The notes beneath the pieces were generated by a model that had not been told where the DNA came from, did no database searches, and saw only the letters and a program-made list of their open reading frames with translations. A DNA stretch of 64,000 nucleotides from Alectoria sarmentosa (taxonomy: Eukaryota; Ascomycota; Lecanoromycetes; Lecanorales; Parmeliaceae): NCBI GenBank assembly GCA_009733775.1, contig WOGZ01000003.1, forward strand, positions 186,001 to 250,000, in the 5' to 3' direction. Below are positions 11,813 through 23,334 of this stretch, piece by piece. The first letter of the stretch is position 1; each line of letters starts with the position of its first letter. A program made the translations under genes and the position numbers.

Positions 11813-13686
11813 TCATCCTCTCTCCAAGCCCGCCAAACCCCCAACAGCCCTAACAACAACCGGCACACTCGTCAACCCCACCATCACCGTCCCAAACAAC
11901 GACATGCTCAAACTACTCAACGCCGCCGCCCGAGGATCACTGACCAGCAGCAACGCTGTCGCAATCGCACTGCTATTCCCTCCCAACGTAACACCCCTCG
12001 TCACATAATCATCTTCCGGAATTCGAATCCACTTCAGTAACGTCGGTCCAACAAGCACCCCCATGACGCCGCTCATGATGCACAGCACGGCTACGAGCTG
12101 CAAGTCTCCGCCTAGGTTCTGCGTAGCTGGCGTTGCGAGCGCGAGGGTCAGGGAGCGAGAGGCGAAGGAGAGGGAGCGGGCGGGGGAGATGCCGAGAGCA
12201 TGGCAGAGAGAGGGGTAGCCGAAGAGGGAGCCGGTTGCTATGAGGATGTTCGGCAGGATTATGGAGAGGAAGTGGCGTTTGAGCTCGAGTCGGTACTGGA
12301 ACATGGGGAGAGCGAGGGCGACGATGGAGACGTCGAGGATGGAGCTGAATACGTCGCCTGCACCTGGTGGGGGTAGATGAGGTCCGTCGCCGTTGAAGAG
12401 CTGGATGTAGCGCGTTTTGGTGCTGTAGGTCAGGAGGGTGGCGTGCAGGGTGGAGCGTTTTGTGAGGGCGAGAAGCCAGATGAGGAGGATGGAGAGGGAG
12501 GATGAGAGCAGGACAGGGTGAATGATACGTTTGTAGTTGGGCGGGAGGGAAAGAGCGAGGAAGTAGGTTAAGATCGAGACGGTGAGGTGCGCGGGCATGG
12601 TGTAGGAGGTTGAATAGTAGATCGGTAGGCCGATGAGGAAAAAGAGGAGGGTAAAGATTAGAGTATCGAGGTGAATGTTAATGAGGCTGGCCCATTTTTG
12701 GGGGCGGGTTGGAGGGAGGGGTTCTTGTCTGGGTATGCGTTGGGAGGGGGTTGATGTGGTGAGGCTTTCGGATTGGGGTGCGCTGGTGATACGGACTTGG
12801 GAGGGGTCTTGGGTCCGGGATGGAAGGGCTATGCTTTGACTTGGTCCGCCGGAGGAGTAATCGCGTCCTCCAAGGTCTGTTGAAGAAGCTTCGGGCGTTG
12901 GTGGGTTTCCGGTCAATTGGGTCAGGGGAATGTCGTCGTCTTCGGCGCCCATTTCCTCGGCTCGCTCGATGATAGCTCTCTTCGAGCTGCCCAACAGCAG
13001 GTGTAGTCCGCGAGTGGAGTATGCGGTAGTTGCAAACATGACCACAAAGCCGATCACTTTGACAAAGCTCAGCACAGTCCGCACTTCCTCCGAGAGATGC
13101 TGAGCTTACAGAAAACAGCAATGATTTTGCCGACTTCGACACCACTCACAGGTGAGCTGAGTGGGAGAAGCACTACATTCGGTCAGCGAAAAGGGCTCAG
13201 GAATTTATTTGAGCCTTTGATACTAGGGCGTCTTCGATTTGTAACTTCATCTACTAACCGAACGAAGGGGTGAAGAACACATTGATGTAGCGAAGGGCGA
13301 ACCCGGCCTAAAATCCCATGAACTGATATTTAGGGCCTGGAAGGTGTGAAAGCTCACGGGAATGTCAATCACGTGTACAAGCTTCTTGGTTCTCCTATCT
13401 CCAAGAATAGTCTCGCATAAGATCAGAGCAAAGAATAGTACTATCAGCAACGCAACAGAAGCAGGAAAAGAAACCGAGCTCAAGCCAATAAGGCTATCGA
13501 CCCCCCAACAAGCCAACAGGACACATAAGATGCCGATTGGAACATAAAACCACGCAGTAAGTGATCGGCGCCATGCGAGCTGCCAGACCTGCGTCTCCGG
13601 TCAGTTTGACAGCCTCAAGACCGTGAAGGACGTACCAATCGAGATGTTTCTAGAACATCATGAAGCCATGCATTGTCTGTAGCCAT
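11813..13686 (-). CDS. LrgA/LrgB-type membrane protein (glycolate transporter-like)
   Basis: Five exons on the minus strand (13686-13636, 13588-13358, 13307-13259, 13172-13110, 13056-11813) give 545 residues. The first part has hydrophobic helices and the segment IPAGFALRYINVFFTPSF, which matches LrgA-like proteins. The C-terminal half matches LrgB, with the signature RGVTLGGNSSAIATALLL near the end. Bacterial LrgA/LrgB are holin-like membrane proteins and the plant fusion PLGG1 exports glycolate and glycerate from plastids; the role in fungi is unknown. A polar Ser/Pro-rich loop separates the halves. Splice phases agree at all four introns (47-86 nt). It is convergent with cystathionine beta-synthase, 171 bases apart. 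Confidence 0.88.
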
Positions 13687-14011
13687 GTTACACAAGTGGC
13701 TGTTATAATGACACTGACACGGGCGCTTTGACAATGCGGTCTTCGTGACAACTTTCGAGGCTGAGATGTCGGTGGGAGGGGAGCCGTACCGAGGTTCGCT
13801 AAGCCCTATCAGACTAAACGGAAGCCCGAGTTCCTTGATGGTGATGCGAATAGCCTGATATTGGCTCAAAGATGGTCTATGTGTTTGGGAAAAGCATCGT
13901 TTCCCTCATTTCACCTCGGGGATCTGTTTGGTGACCGGTCGACTCGTCTTTTGACGTAGATCCTTCCGTCGTCCAGCCGTTCGCCCATGATGTGTTCTTC
14001 ACTGATTTGTA
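13687..14011. other. Short intergenic stretch
   Basis: About 325 bases between the LrgA/LrgB start and the end of the next minus-strand gene. It would hold the promoter of the LrgA/LrgB gene. No conserved element was recognised. Confidence 0.4.
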
Positions 14012-14684
14012 TCAGCATGGTATATTCGAATTGAACGCAGATTTATCGTACATATCCCAAAGTCTGTCCTCAAAATCCTGGATAGTTTTATCCATCGTGT
14101 GAAGTTTCCTGCGAAAAGTAGTCAGTCCAGACGTCTCCGCGAGCTTGCGTACAGGAAACCGACATTAACAAATTGGTAGTGTCACAAGCTATTCTTTGCG
14201 TTTGAATCCGATTGACCGAATCCGCGATCATAATGATATGAGATTTGGTTCGCATCCACTTCCATCGACGCGCGAGTGTCATAGGGGCATAATCCGTGTC
14301 AACGCTTTCCTCGGAATCGTGCTCGAGGTCTTTCTCGGCTCTAGATGGTGAGACGTTTAAGAAGGGTTTCTCCAACCTGATGAATTCGCGATGAATACGC
14401 CTGACTGTGCCATTGAGTATTTTCAAAGGCCCAATATCTTCATGGTATCTCTTGACGCTCCTGCTTCTCGACCTTGTCCGTCTCAATGCGGACTTGAAAT
14501 AGGCTCTCTCATTATGTATTTCGATCCTCAAATTGTCGAGATAGCCCATCATTTGTTTGGGTGCAGACCATAATGTCAAGATTGTCTCCCAGAACACCCT
14601 TACGAAGGTGAAGAAAGTAAAAGCAAAACTTGTAAAGCCAACGATAGATGAGGCATAGGAAATGGGCGCGAGTTTGGTAGACAT
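14012..14684 (-). CDS. Fungal membrane-anchored hypothetical protein
   Basis: Two exons (14684-14164, 14108-14012) give 205 residues. The protein opens MSTKLAPISYASSIVGFTSF and continues with an aromatic-rich hydrophobic stretch, so one N-terminal membrane segment is likely. Then come a basic region rich in Arg and Ser (near residue 60-75), an acidic central part and a C-terminal exon ending in EDRLWDM and a short tail. I know this layout from uncharacterised Pezizomycotina proteins but no function. The intron starts with the weaker donor GTCGGT, chosen because it keeps phase and yields the EDRLWD ending; reading through it would stop early. Confidence 0.7.
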
Positions 14685-15569
14685 CTTCGTTAATTGAAAA
14701 CGTGATAGAATACAAACAAAGTATCTGAGCTGGGGACTTCTCCCCAATCATGCGTCCATTTGCGTTGCTACTGAGGTGGGAACAGTCGGAAGAAGACGGG
14801 ATAGCAGATTTTGGACTGCGAAAAAGAGGGAATTATGATTCTGACAATGAAGACCGAGAATGATCACACGAAAACGCAAGCAAGTGACATTCTAAGAAAT
14901 AAACATCGCCAAATGATCGCCGACCCCGGAACGCTGAAGTAAGTAAGGTAGAAGTAGGATTATCAAGTGCGGAGTCGCCATAGCCTTACGCCGCAACCTC
15001 ATCTCATATGTGTTTGATGGTGGTATTTAATGGTATTGAGGTTCGATTCCTAATGGCGCTGGTACGATGGTGTAGCTGTTTTCTATTTTCTTCATATCGC
15101 TTGTCTTCACTCACTCTCATACATCGATGACTGAATATCTCGTATATCTGCGCATCGATACCTTCTGCGATTGGTATCCTAATCGTGACCAAAGTGTAGG
15201 CCAGCAGTGATGCCAGACGCTGGGAGCCTGAAGGTGAATGCGAAGGACAGGGCTCTGTTCAGCATCAGTCGCAATAGTTGTTCTGGGGAATAGTCCAAAG
15301 GGACATGTATTGATTCGACTGCATGTGTGGACAACCGCCTTCGTATGGCAAGAACTGAGGGTTTCATCCGGCAACGATTATTTATTTCGCTCTTGTGACA
15401 AAATCCATTCTCTCGTCAAGTAAACAAAATTTCCCCATCAAATCACAAACTTAACACTCCATAGTCGAGGTAGCCGCGACTTCACTTCTTGACACTTAGC
15501 CCGAGTCCGCAATTGCAATTCGAACAGCATTTTCAAATTTGCATTGCGTGCGATCTGAGTGACCGCTCT
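14685..15569. other. Divergent intergenic region
   Basis: About 885 bases between two divergent starts. Only short unsupported frames are present. A T-loop-like GTTCGATTC at 15041 was checked for a tRNA and rejected. Probably a two-way promoter. Confidence 0.45.
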
Positions 15570-17336
15570 ATGAAAACGTACTTGAGCATGTTTTGCTTCC
15601 CAGGTATTGCCCAACTTTTAACCTCTTCTCTACTATTGATCGACCTTACTCAAGCGCGGACGCCCATAATCGTCAAGAGCGTTACCACCTTGGGACCACA
15701 ACTTACCCCAGATGTAACCAACGTTTCGCGAGACGGTGGTTACTCGGCACTGATCAATGGAAACATCGTCTGGCTTTATGATGATACAGAATGCATGGAC
15801 ATGCAAGGAAATCAGCTGTCTTTTGTTTCCAATACTGCCGCTTATGCCAATCAACCAGACAGCAATGTTGCTACCGTTGCTGATTTTGGAGTCGTCAACT
15901 TGGGGACCAACCCTGACGGAAGCCCAAAGACGGCCATACTTGCCCATACCACTGTCGGTACTGGAGGTTGGATTCCTTTCCAGCCGGACGAACTACAGTA
16001 CAATGAGCAGATGAACGGGAAAGAGAGAGTAGCAATATGTAAGCCTCCGCTGATTCACAAAAATCGAGCTATCACGTCTACTGACGCCCGCGGTATCTGA
16101 CGACTGCTATAGGGCCTGGCACATCTCCTACGTCCATCAGTACCACACAAGCTTTCCTCTACGCACCACTAGTCTACGTGGATAGCAAGCCACAAGACCC
16201 TTTGAAAGAATACCAAGGTCGCGGCATGACCTTGATCACCATTACAGCACCAAATTCTGGACCTGTCGCTGCTCGTCAAGGTGATCTTATCATCCCAGGA
16301 ACAGAAGTTGCTTATGGAGGCTTTTCATCGATCCTTGGCTACAAGAGTACCGATACAGTCACAGGCAACGGCTCGGGCAATCGTGATGTCTACCTGCTTG
16401 GCATGACTGCCTCCGGTCTTCAGCTGGCTCGAGTCGGTATGAATGATTTAAGCAACTTCTCCAAGTACACATTTTGGAATCCACAAAGCCAGAACTTCTC
16501 GAATAGCCCCCCAAAGCCAAGTCTTGAAGACGCCTCTCAAATCTACCTGCCGGGCACGTTCTCGTCCGGAAGTGTATTTTATAGCCCATATTTCGAGACC
16601 TTCATCATGGTCTACTTCAACAAAATGGTCGACTCCACCTTCTATGTACGGTATTTACAGCTCAACGGTCTGATGGGACAAGATGCAACATGGATTGTAG
16701 GAGGGAAGAACGGCAAGGGAATAGAAGCAGAAGACGCGGAGGCATTAGTCAGATATACCTGGTCCGCCGAACAAAAACTGTACGCATCAACCCCTGGCCC
16801 AGGGGGGTTCAACTACGCCGGTATGGCTCACCCTGAGTATTTCAACACGCGATACTTCCCTCAGTCGCTATACCCAACGAGCACCCCAACAGAACAGCAA
16901 ATGAATGGGTGGTATGGCCCGGGCAGTGCTGGTGTTGACGGCAAGAGCCTTTTGCTCAGTTGGACTTCTCAGGTACGCTCTTGAGAGCTCTGAACATTCT
17001 GGAAGGGCACTGACCCCATTATCTTAGGAGGTTGGGGGAACGGATAACGGGGTCTACCAGATTCAACTTGCAATGGTCGATTTTGATGATATCCCTTTGG
17101 ACTTTGGCCGTGGCGCCTCGGCTACCGCGGGCACGGCAGCCCCGTCGGGCACTCCAAGAGCGAGTTTCGCTCAGGGCAAGAAACCTCCTAACGACCCTGT
17201 CAGTTCCATACTCAGCAAAGTAGAACATGGAACCGCGACCCATGCATTCGGCCTAGGACTACTTCATGGCTATGCCATCTACGTTTTGGCTATGCACGTA
17301 TTCCTTTATACAAGGGTGCGTGGAAGGATAATATGA
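15570..17336 (+). CDS. Secreted propeller-like protein (DUF4185-type)
   Basis: Three exons (15570-16038, 16113-16972, 17028-17336) give 545 residues. The N terminus (MKTYLSMFCFPGIAQLL and following) is a signal peptide. The body contains SRDGGYSALINGNIVWLYDD, EVAYGGFSSILGY and repeated aromatic-rich strands, which resemble the DUF4185/glycosidase-like beta-propeller proteins of fungi and bacteria. Expected site is cell wall or outside the cell; no enzyme activity is proven for the family. The C terminus ends in a hydrophobic stretch (HAFGLGLLHGYAIYVLAMHV) after a small-residue-rich spacer, which could be a GPI-anchor signal. The start at 15570 was preferred over an in-frame ATG 81 bases upstream because it puts the hydrophobic signal at the N terminus. 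Confidence 0.75.
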
Positions 17337-19010
17337 ACGTCAAAAGGAGCTGCTTCATGAAAGCTTGGAGATATCGCTCAGCAAGATAGAGGTTAACGAT
17401 CGCTCTAGTATCTTACGGCAAGTGCGCATCATATTGTCCATAAATGACATGTACAAATTTCCACTGTGCACAACCAGCAAAGCTGGGGGACGCATTCAAC
17501 TCTCACTGTCCAAATCTTACACCCTTGCGTAGGTCATGTTATAGTGATAGGAGACCAGCCACATTGCCTTTTCGGAAGTCTCAACTAAAAATTACAAAAG
17601 GCTGCGTCTCTGCGTTTCCAACCACAAGGACATCTTTCGTTTTTTTTGCGTCTGCCTGTGCTTCCCGTCAAGTGCCAAATAGAAGGTCGACCAAGGCTGT
17701 CAGCCAACTCACGACCAACACTCCAGATCTCGCTGTCGATTTTGGCCGCTGGCGGGAGTTCAGATATCGGGCGATTGCGCCAGAAAATCTCGATATAGCG
17801 TCGAGGTGATGCACAGACCTGCGTTGAGTCTATTCCCTTTCTATAATGTAACGGCAATGCGGTATGCCTTGTGTCTATGTTGCACGTTCCCTAATCCCCA
17901 GCCTGATGGACAAAAGAAAATCATAATTACACAATTCAGCCCACAAGACATAATCGCAGCTTCAGCACATGGGTTCCTCAGTCTCGGTTTTGAGTGAGTC
18001 TATCTCAGTTCCAATTTGCTTCTTATACAGGTGGCTGGCACAGCCAGTCATAATGCCACTGATAGTATTGATAAAACGCTCCTGTATCCAGATGGCAACG
18101 ACAACCTGGACATGTTTTTGAACCTCAAGCTATCGAGTGCGGGCGCCTATATTCTCCCTGTCTGCCAACACTACGACCTGTCTGTTGTGACGTACAAAAG
18201 CTTCGCTGCGCCTCGTGAGTGGTGAGAAGTCTCAATCTCAGTAATGGCAGCTTGCACGTCAAATAAGGACAACTCGTCGTCCCGGCGACGACGAGGGTTC
18301 AGTTCTTCAGGGACTTTTGTAGATCCCAGTGCGCCGTACGCTCTTACTAAATCCTCTGGTAAAGGGAAGGGTCTTGGAAACTCATATATGGGATACGGTC
18401 AATGTTCTTGCCGAAAGAGTGGCTCTGCGATGATTGAGCCTTGTGCGACGCTACCACTAGTTACGTACAACGTCGGTCTTTGCGTGCCAAATCTCAGTGG
18501 CCTGCGAACAGACGAACAATCTCCTTCAAACGACCTTAGATGGACCGTCTCTCATGACCAACTCGGGCATGAGAACGGAACGAGCTTTTGGAGGGAGGGG
18601 GAGGGGTTGTTTTGGAAATTCGCGAGTCTTGAGCGTGAGTGGGAGCAAGTCAACGCCGAGCACTGGACTGGATACCAAGCAGTCGGTAGATCCTAAATTA
18701 AGAGGTATGTTGTCGGGCGTTGGTTTGGAGCACCGACCGGAAGACATCAGCTCTTCAGATATGAAAGCTTTCCAAACACAAGTCCATACCGAGCGGAATC
18801 TACTCTTTGGTGTTGGAGTTCTAAAGAGTTCAGACTGTCTCATCGCTAGGATTGCCAACATTCCGGGCAATGCTGTTGGAAGCCACGTTTGCTGCTGTAG
18901 CTAGTGGTCCTTTGTTGTTGATGTAGTTATATACAGGGCCAACAAGGGCCCCGAGATCTCGTCACCCTTCTCATCTCGTTCCGAACTTTTAACAAAAGCG
19001 CCAGACATTT
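17337..19010. other. Long stretch without supported gene
   Basis: About 1.7 kb. Open frames on both strands (for example 18016-18225, 18244-18696 plus; 18526-18870 minus) overlap each other and show no family feature. Frame 18016-18225 follows a GT...AG-like pair (near 17992-18030) and has fair coding composition, so a small unrecognised or decayed gene here cannot be excluded. Confidence 0.35.
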
Positions 19011-19807
19011 TCAAGTTCGAGGAGGACTGGCAGCTCGACTCACTTCCCTCTCCTCTTTCCTCTGGCGCCACTTGGCATCTTCCCTCGCCACGGACTTCGC
19101 TTTCAGCTTCTCCGCCTGTTCTCTGCTTCTCTGATTGAGGAATTGGGTCTTGGACAGCTTCGAGGGACGCAGGCTCCTTCTCTCATGACTGCATTAGCAT
19201 CGTCCGTGGAGAACCTGAGCGGATGCGGACTGGTTGCTCAATTACCGCACGGGAGGAGGAGTCGAGCAACTCTCAAGCACCCCGGTGGCGCCATCGCGGA
19301 GCATTTTGCAGAGTTTGGTAATGTAGTAGTGGCGATTCTGGTTCTGCCTTCGGTGCGCTTCCGAATGGATGACTATCGCGTTTGATCCGCACGCGTAGTA
19401 AGGGGATGACTTGATTCGGTCGATCATGCCGCCGGGGACGTAATTTTGTAAGGAATCAAGAGGGGTGAGGGAGGTGACTTTGGAGTTGGGACTGTGGAAA
19501 GGGCTCCCTCTTTTTTTAAAGGAACGGGTTCGATGATTGTTGTGGGTGGAGATGGAATGCGAAAAACCCACGTGTTGGCACCTGCTCCACCGCGGCCTGA
19601 AGCTGAGCTGAATTTGGGCTGCGTTATAGTGGAGAGGATGGAGTCGAGGTTGGCGTTGGAGATTTTGAGCCACTGCCGCATTGCAGATGTATCGAGTCCT
19701 AGGCTATCCTGGCTTGGCTTCGTGGTTGAGGAAAGGGGCCTTCTGGATGCCGCTGAGCGTATTGGGGTTGATACAGAATTCGAGGCAATGGCGGCTTGGC
19801 GAAGCAT
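19011..19807 (-). CDS. Release-factor-like mitochondrial protein with GGA in place of GGQ
   Basis: Three exons (19807-19572, 19491-19246, 19188-19011; introns 80 and 57 nt, all phase 2) give 219 residues. The N terminus is rich in Arg, Ser and Ala with no acidic residue in the first 30, fitting a mitochondrial presequence. Then come AMRQWL, the loop SGRGGAGANT, NSKVTSLTPLDSLQNYVP and IKSSPYYACGSNAIVIHSE, and finally a Lys/Arg-rich helical tail. This order is that of the RF-1/ICT1-Pth4 family, codon-independent peptidyl-tRNA hydrolases that rescue mitoribosomes. The catalytic Gly-Gly-Gln is Gly-Gly-Ala here, with spacing to the conserved Asn kept. Hydrolysis is therefore unlikely. A related gene lies 753 bases upstream on the same strand. 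Start taken at the ATG beginning MLRQ; another in-frame ATG lies 36 bases upstream. Confidence 0.75.
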
Positions 19808-20560
19808 GCTGACCCTCCACTGCGACACTTGGGATGTGGCCACCTACCGTTATCAAGAACGCCGAAGAAGGGGAAAGGAAAAAAAAGGGGCTTTCTCCAA
19901 GGCATCATTATATGATAATGTTTCTTTGGAAGAAAGTGAATGTTGCAGCTCGATCCTCGCGAGGTAACAGGGCATACTGCATGCGTGGGCGGTCGCGCGC
20001 ATCCGCGTTGCATAGAGCAGTCATTTCTCATTGGGCTGGACGGGCCGGATATGCAAGTATGCATCAAGGTGGTGTGGGCAAGCAGGAACGCGAGGCGGGC
20101 TATCATACCGTAATAAGATGCGCTGGTCACGAGTTGAACTTAGATGCAGACCGAGAGGAACCGTTTTAACAAAAATAAAGATGGCACAAAAACAGGTGCA
20201 AAGTTTGGCATTGTCAAGGCTGGCGTGGCGATGAATAGACACAGCAAGCTAAGGATATGCGCTATGATTGGGGGACGATGAATGTTATGAGGACTCCGCA
20301 CTATGGGCTGTGAGATACCGAAATGTTTGAGCCACTCGGTAGAAGAGATCTCGCTCTTCAATCCCTGCCAGCCAACCAAATTCAAGAATCAAACACCAAT
20401 CTTGTCAGCAGCAACATCGAGCGGGAGAAACGGAACAATCGCCTTGTCTCTGTCATTGTTCGAAAACGCGCTTGCAGCTATAATGGGAGCGGCAATTTAG
20501 CTGCTGTGCTTCTCGTGACTCTTTGTGTAGTGGATTCTGACGGCCACCGCATCTGGCCAA
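19808..20560. other. Spacer between the two release-factor-like genes
   Basis: About 750 bases carrying the promoter of the downstream copy and the 3' end of the upstream copy. Only shadow frames are seen. Confidence 0.45.
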
Positions 20561-21287
20561 TCAGTTGCGAGGACTACTAGCCTTTTTGCTCTCTTCACGT
20601 GCACGAGCAATCTTTTCATGGTATTTGGCTAATCGCTGCTGTCTCTTTTGCTGTTCGAAGCGTTTTCTCCCTTCGGATGCCGAGAACTTCCCAGGCGGAC
20701 ACTTTGGTCTGGAAGTTGCTTAAGTCATTGAAATGTCTCGCTAGAGCCATACTCACAGCTGTTTGGGAGGCTTCCGTGAAGCTTCGGAGATGATATTCTT
20801 CGCAATTTCTCGAAGTATATCGCGTAACTTCTTGATACAATCTCGCCGCGCTGTGGTGGATATGTGTTCTTCTGAGGTGGTCACTACAGCATCTGAACCG
20901 CGCGTATAATGAGAAGAGTTCTGGACCCTCTGAAGGACATCTTGAGGAACACATTTCCTAAGTGCATCGATTGGAGCACGACATATGACTTTTGGGGATG
21001 ACCTAAACAGACACCGTCTCTTAGAATAGGGTACTTCGCAATCGATTGCTTCATGCTAACCTCGAATTCACTTTGGATTCATGCTTGGATTTTACAATGC
21101 TTGAGGGAACCATTTCAACATTGTTGTTGAAAGATGCAAGCCATTCTCGGATGGAAGAGGCGTCGCCTGAGCCGTTGCGATTGTCGGTATTGGAGCGAGA
21201 CGAGAGCGATCTGGAGAGCTGAACAGGCGCTGTAATCTGCTGGATTGTGGATAGAGCCCCAGTGCCCAGAACAAGATGGCGGTTCAT
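20561..21287 (-). CDS. Release-factor-like protein lacking the GGQ motif (second copy)
   Basis: Three exons (21287-21061, 21002-20757, 20708-20561; introns 58 and 48 nt, all phase 2) give 206 residues. Segments SSIREWLASF, APIDALRKCVPQDVLQRV, NSSHYTRGSDAVVTTSEE and a basic C-terminal helix ending KKASSPRN align with the neighbouring gene and with the ICT1/Pth4 release-factor family. Exon 2 is 246 nt in both copies and both intron positions and phases agree, so the two genes are paralogues. Where the family has Gly-Gly-Gln this copy has His-Glu-Ser, then K-V-N-S. It should be inactive as a hydrolase; a binding or regulatory role at the mitoribosome is possible. The N terminus is compatible with mitochondrial import. 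Confidence 0.72.
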
Positions 21288-21972
21288 TGTAGGACGAAGG
21301 GCAAGTCAAGTTGGGTCTGGACGAAGTCGTCTGGGCGTTTGAGCATTGGGATGGTGGAAAGTGAGCAGCAAAGCCAGATTTCTAGGCGACTGGAGATGAA
21401 AAGTCCCATATCGTTCCCTAGGAAGGAACGAAGCCTCATTAAGTCGCTCACTAAGTAGCAATGCATCCCCGCGATGTGTATGTATTGTGATGGATATGGA
21501 GCAAGCTATGCTCAGTCAGGCAGGCAATCAGGCATCTGCTTCAGGTGGAAATGGCCTGGTATGTATGTCGACGTTTCCGTCCATTGCTTTCTCCTGGGAC
21601 GTGTTCCAGGTCACGATGTGGAGGTGCTGTGGATAAGTACCTAGTATGTGGGGGCGCTGGCGGGAATGTCGAAGCGGCAGTCTAATTGTGATCAACGCCC
21701 GGGCCGAGACACACCGAGTCAGCGACTAAAATCTCTCCTTCCCCTCGTTCCTTTCTGTTTCGCTTTCAGCTTCAAGGGGTGACTCGATTGTCTCACACGC
21801 CTTGGAGAGAGCATGTCTCGCACACCCCAAGGCGCTCCAGTGCACGGCGAGTTTCCTCAATGATCAGGAAATATGAAATTGTCTATGAGCGATAAGCTAG
21901 GAAGGCACGAATAAACACCGACACCAACACCGACACCAACACCAAGCATCAAATGGGTATCCAATCGAATCC
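21288..21972. other. Intergenic stretch with short tandem repeat
   Basis: About 685 bases. Near 21914-21945 a 12-base unit ACACCGACACCA is repeated about two and a half times, just downstream of the next gene's stop. No gene is seen. Confidence 0.45.
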
Positions 21973-23334
21973 TTAACGCCTGTCACGCCTCCATCGTTGC
22001 CCACCATCAATCGTGTTGCGTCTTCTCAACCCATTATCACCATCATCATATCTCCCACCAGGCCATCCAGCTCTTCTCTCGAATCGTCTCAAATTCTCCG
22101 CCCGGATAGCATCTTGAATGAATCGCTCGCCCCTCTCTAAATGGCCTTCACTCTGGTGAACAAAGACACGATGACGCGGAGGGCGGGGAATATTGGCTTG
22201 GCGTGCACGAGCATTACGTTGTTCTTCTGCATATCGGCGTCTGGCTTGTTCGTCACGGAGTCGCCGTACTCGGTCGTGGTGAGCGGCTCTGCGACGTTCA
22301 CTGTCTTCTTCCTCTTGTTGTCTCCGTGCTCGTTCTTCACGGAGTTGCCTCGCTCGGTCAGCGGCTCTGAGACGCTCAAGGTCTTCTTGCTCCTGTAGTC
22401 TTCGCGCTTCTTCTCTGTCCCTCTCTTCCTGCTGACGTCTTGCTTCCCACTCAACTGCGAGACGCTGTCTCTCTCGGGATTCCCGATGCTCCTGCCTGAG
22501 CCGCTCCTGCCGCTCGCTCTGTTCCTCCCTTTCGCGTCGTCTCTCCAGACGTTCGAGAAGTGCTACCCTTTCGGCTCGCTCCCGAGCTTCGCGTTCTTCC
22601 CTCGTGATTCTTTCTCGACGCTCTCTTTGTCTAAGCTCTCTTTGTCTAAGCTCTCTTTGTCTGATAATCTCTTTCTCGACTTCGTATCTGCTGAGCAGTG
22701 ATAGGGATCGGGTGCGTCGATGGTGTTCACGGTTTGCTTCTGGTGGGGAGGGTGATTCGTCTCTGTCCTCTTCACTCGATTGATGGACGACGACGGGGGT
22801 CAGTCTTCTTCTTCTTCTTCTCGGCTCACGCTCAGGAAGATGGTGAGTGGTATGATTATCGGGATGCTGAATGGGTATGACGACTGGAGATCCTCCTCGG
22901 ACGGGCGTTGAGAGGTACGGTTCAGGAGGTGGTGGGATTGGTGACTGGTGTTTAATGACAGGTGAGCGGGGCTCCGGTTTTCTCATCCTCCTAACAAAGA
23001 AGTACTTTGTCTTCTCTTTCTTCTCTTCCGTCTTGGATGAAAATGGATTCCAGAATTTGAGATTTAGTGTAAGACCCTGAATCGGACCCCTTGGTGTCTC
23101 TCTGCTACTTGGCCGGAGCCGCGAGCTTTCTGAATCTCTAGGTTCGATAGGAACAATGTGAGATTGAATTTCGTGTCTCAGGTCAGACGCCGAGGCAAGA
23201 CGGTCCTCGAGGTTGGAGACCTGGACATGACGGCACGGCTGGCTGCGAGTCCCACGTCGGCAATGACTCAACTGCTCCCTTCTTTCACGAGTTCCATTGG
23301 GGTAGATGACATCGAAACGTTCGATCCTGCACAT
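21973..23334 (-). CDS. Charged coiled-coil protein of unknown function
   Basis: Single-exon reading gives 453 residues from MCRIERFDVIYPNGTRERRE. A start with M-C-R, then a Y-P-x-G strand and a C-x-R-G-T-R-S-x-P-C element is common in uncharacterised Pezizomycotina proteins. The second half is an extended Glu/Arg-rich coiled coil (about residues 220-400) including a tandem R-E-L-R-Q unit encoded by a 15-bp repeat near 22620-22670. The frame is open without ATG for 42 more codons upstream, and an upstream exon from 23683 could join in phase through a 58-nt intron; I prefer the M-C-R start by analogy with the family. Function unknown. Confidence 0.65.
   Translation of the reverse strand: MCRIERFDVIYPNGTRERREQLSHCRRGTRSQPCRHVQVSNLEDRLASASDLRHEIQSHIVPIEPRDSESSRLRPSSRETPRGPIQGLTLNLKFWNPFSSKTEEKKEKTKYFFVRRMRKPEPRSPVIKHQSPIPPPPEPYLSTPVRGGSPVVIPIQHPDNHTTHHLPEREPRRRRRRLTPVVVHQSSEEDRDESPSPPEANREHHRRTRSLSLLSRYEVEKEIIRQRELRQRELRQRERRERITREEREARERAERVALLERLERRREREEQSERQERLRQEHRESRERQRLAVEWEARRQQEERDREEARRLQEQEDLERLRAADRARQLREERARRQQEEEDSERRRAAHHDRVRRLRDEQARRRYAEEQRNARARQANIPRPPRHRVFVHQSEGHLERGERFIQDAIRAENLRRFERRAGWPGGRYDDGDNGLRRRNTIDGGQRWRRDRR

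Noticed and set aside
12678..13145. 155-codon minus frame with an ATG
   Set aside because: Runs through an intron of the LrgA/LrgB gene in another frame; Arg/Pro-rich shadow.
15030..15075. Possible tRNA T-arm (GTTCGATTC)
   Set aside because: Stem has mismatches and no acceptor stem, D-arm or anticodon arm fits within 80 bases.
18244..18696. 150-codon plus ORF
   Set aside because: Overlaps other frames of similar length on both strands and has no recognisable motif.
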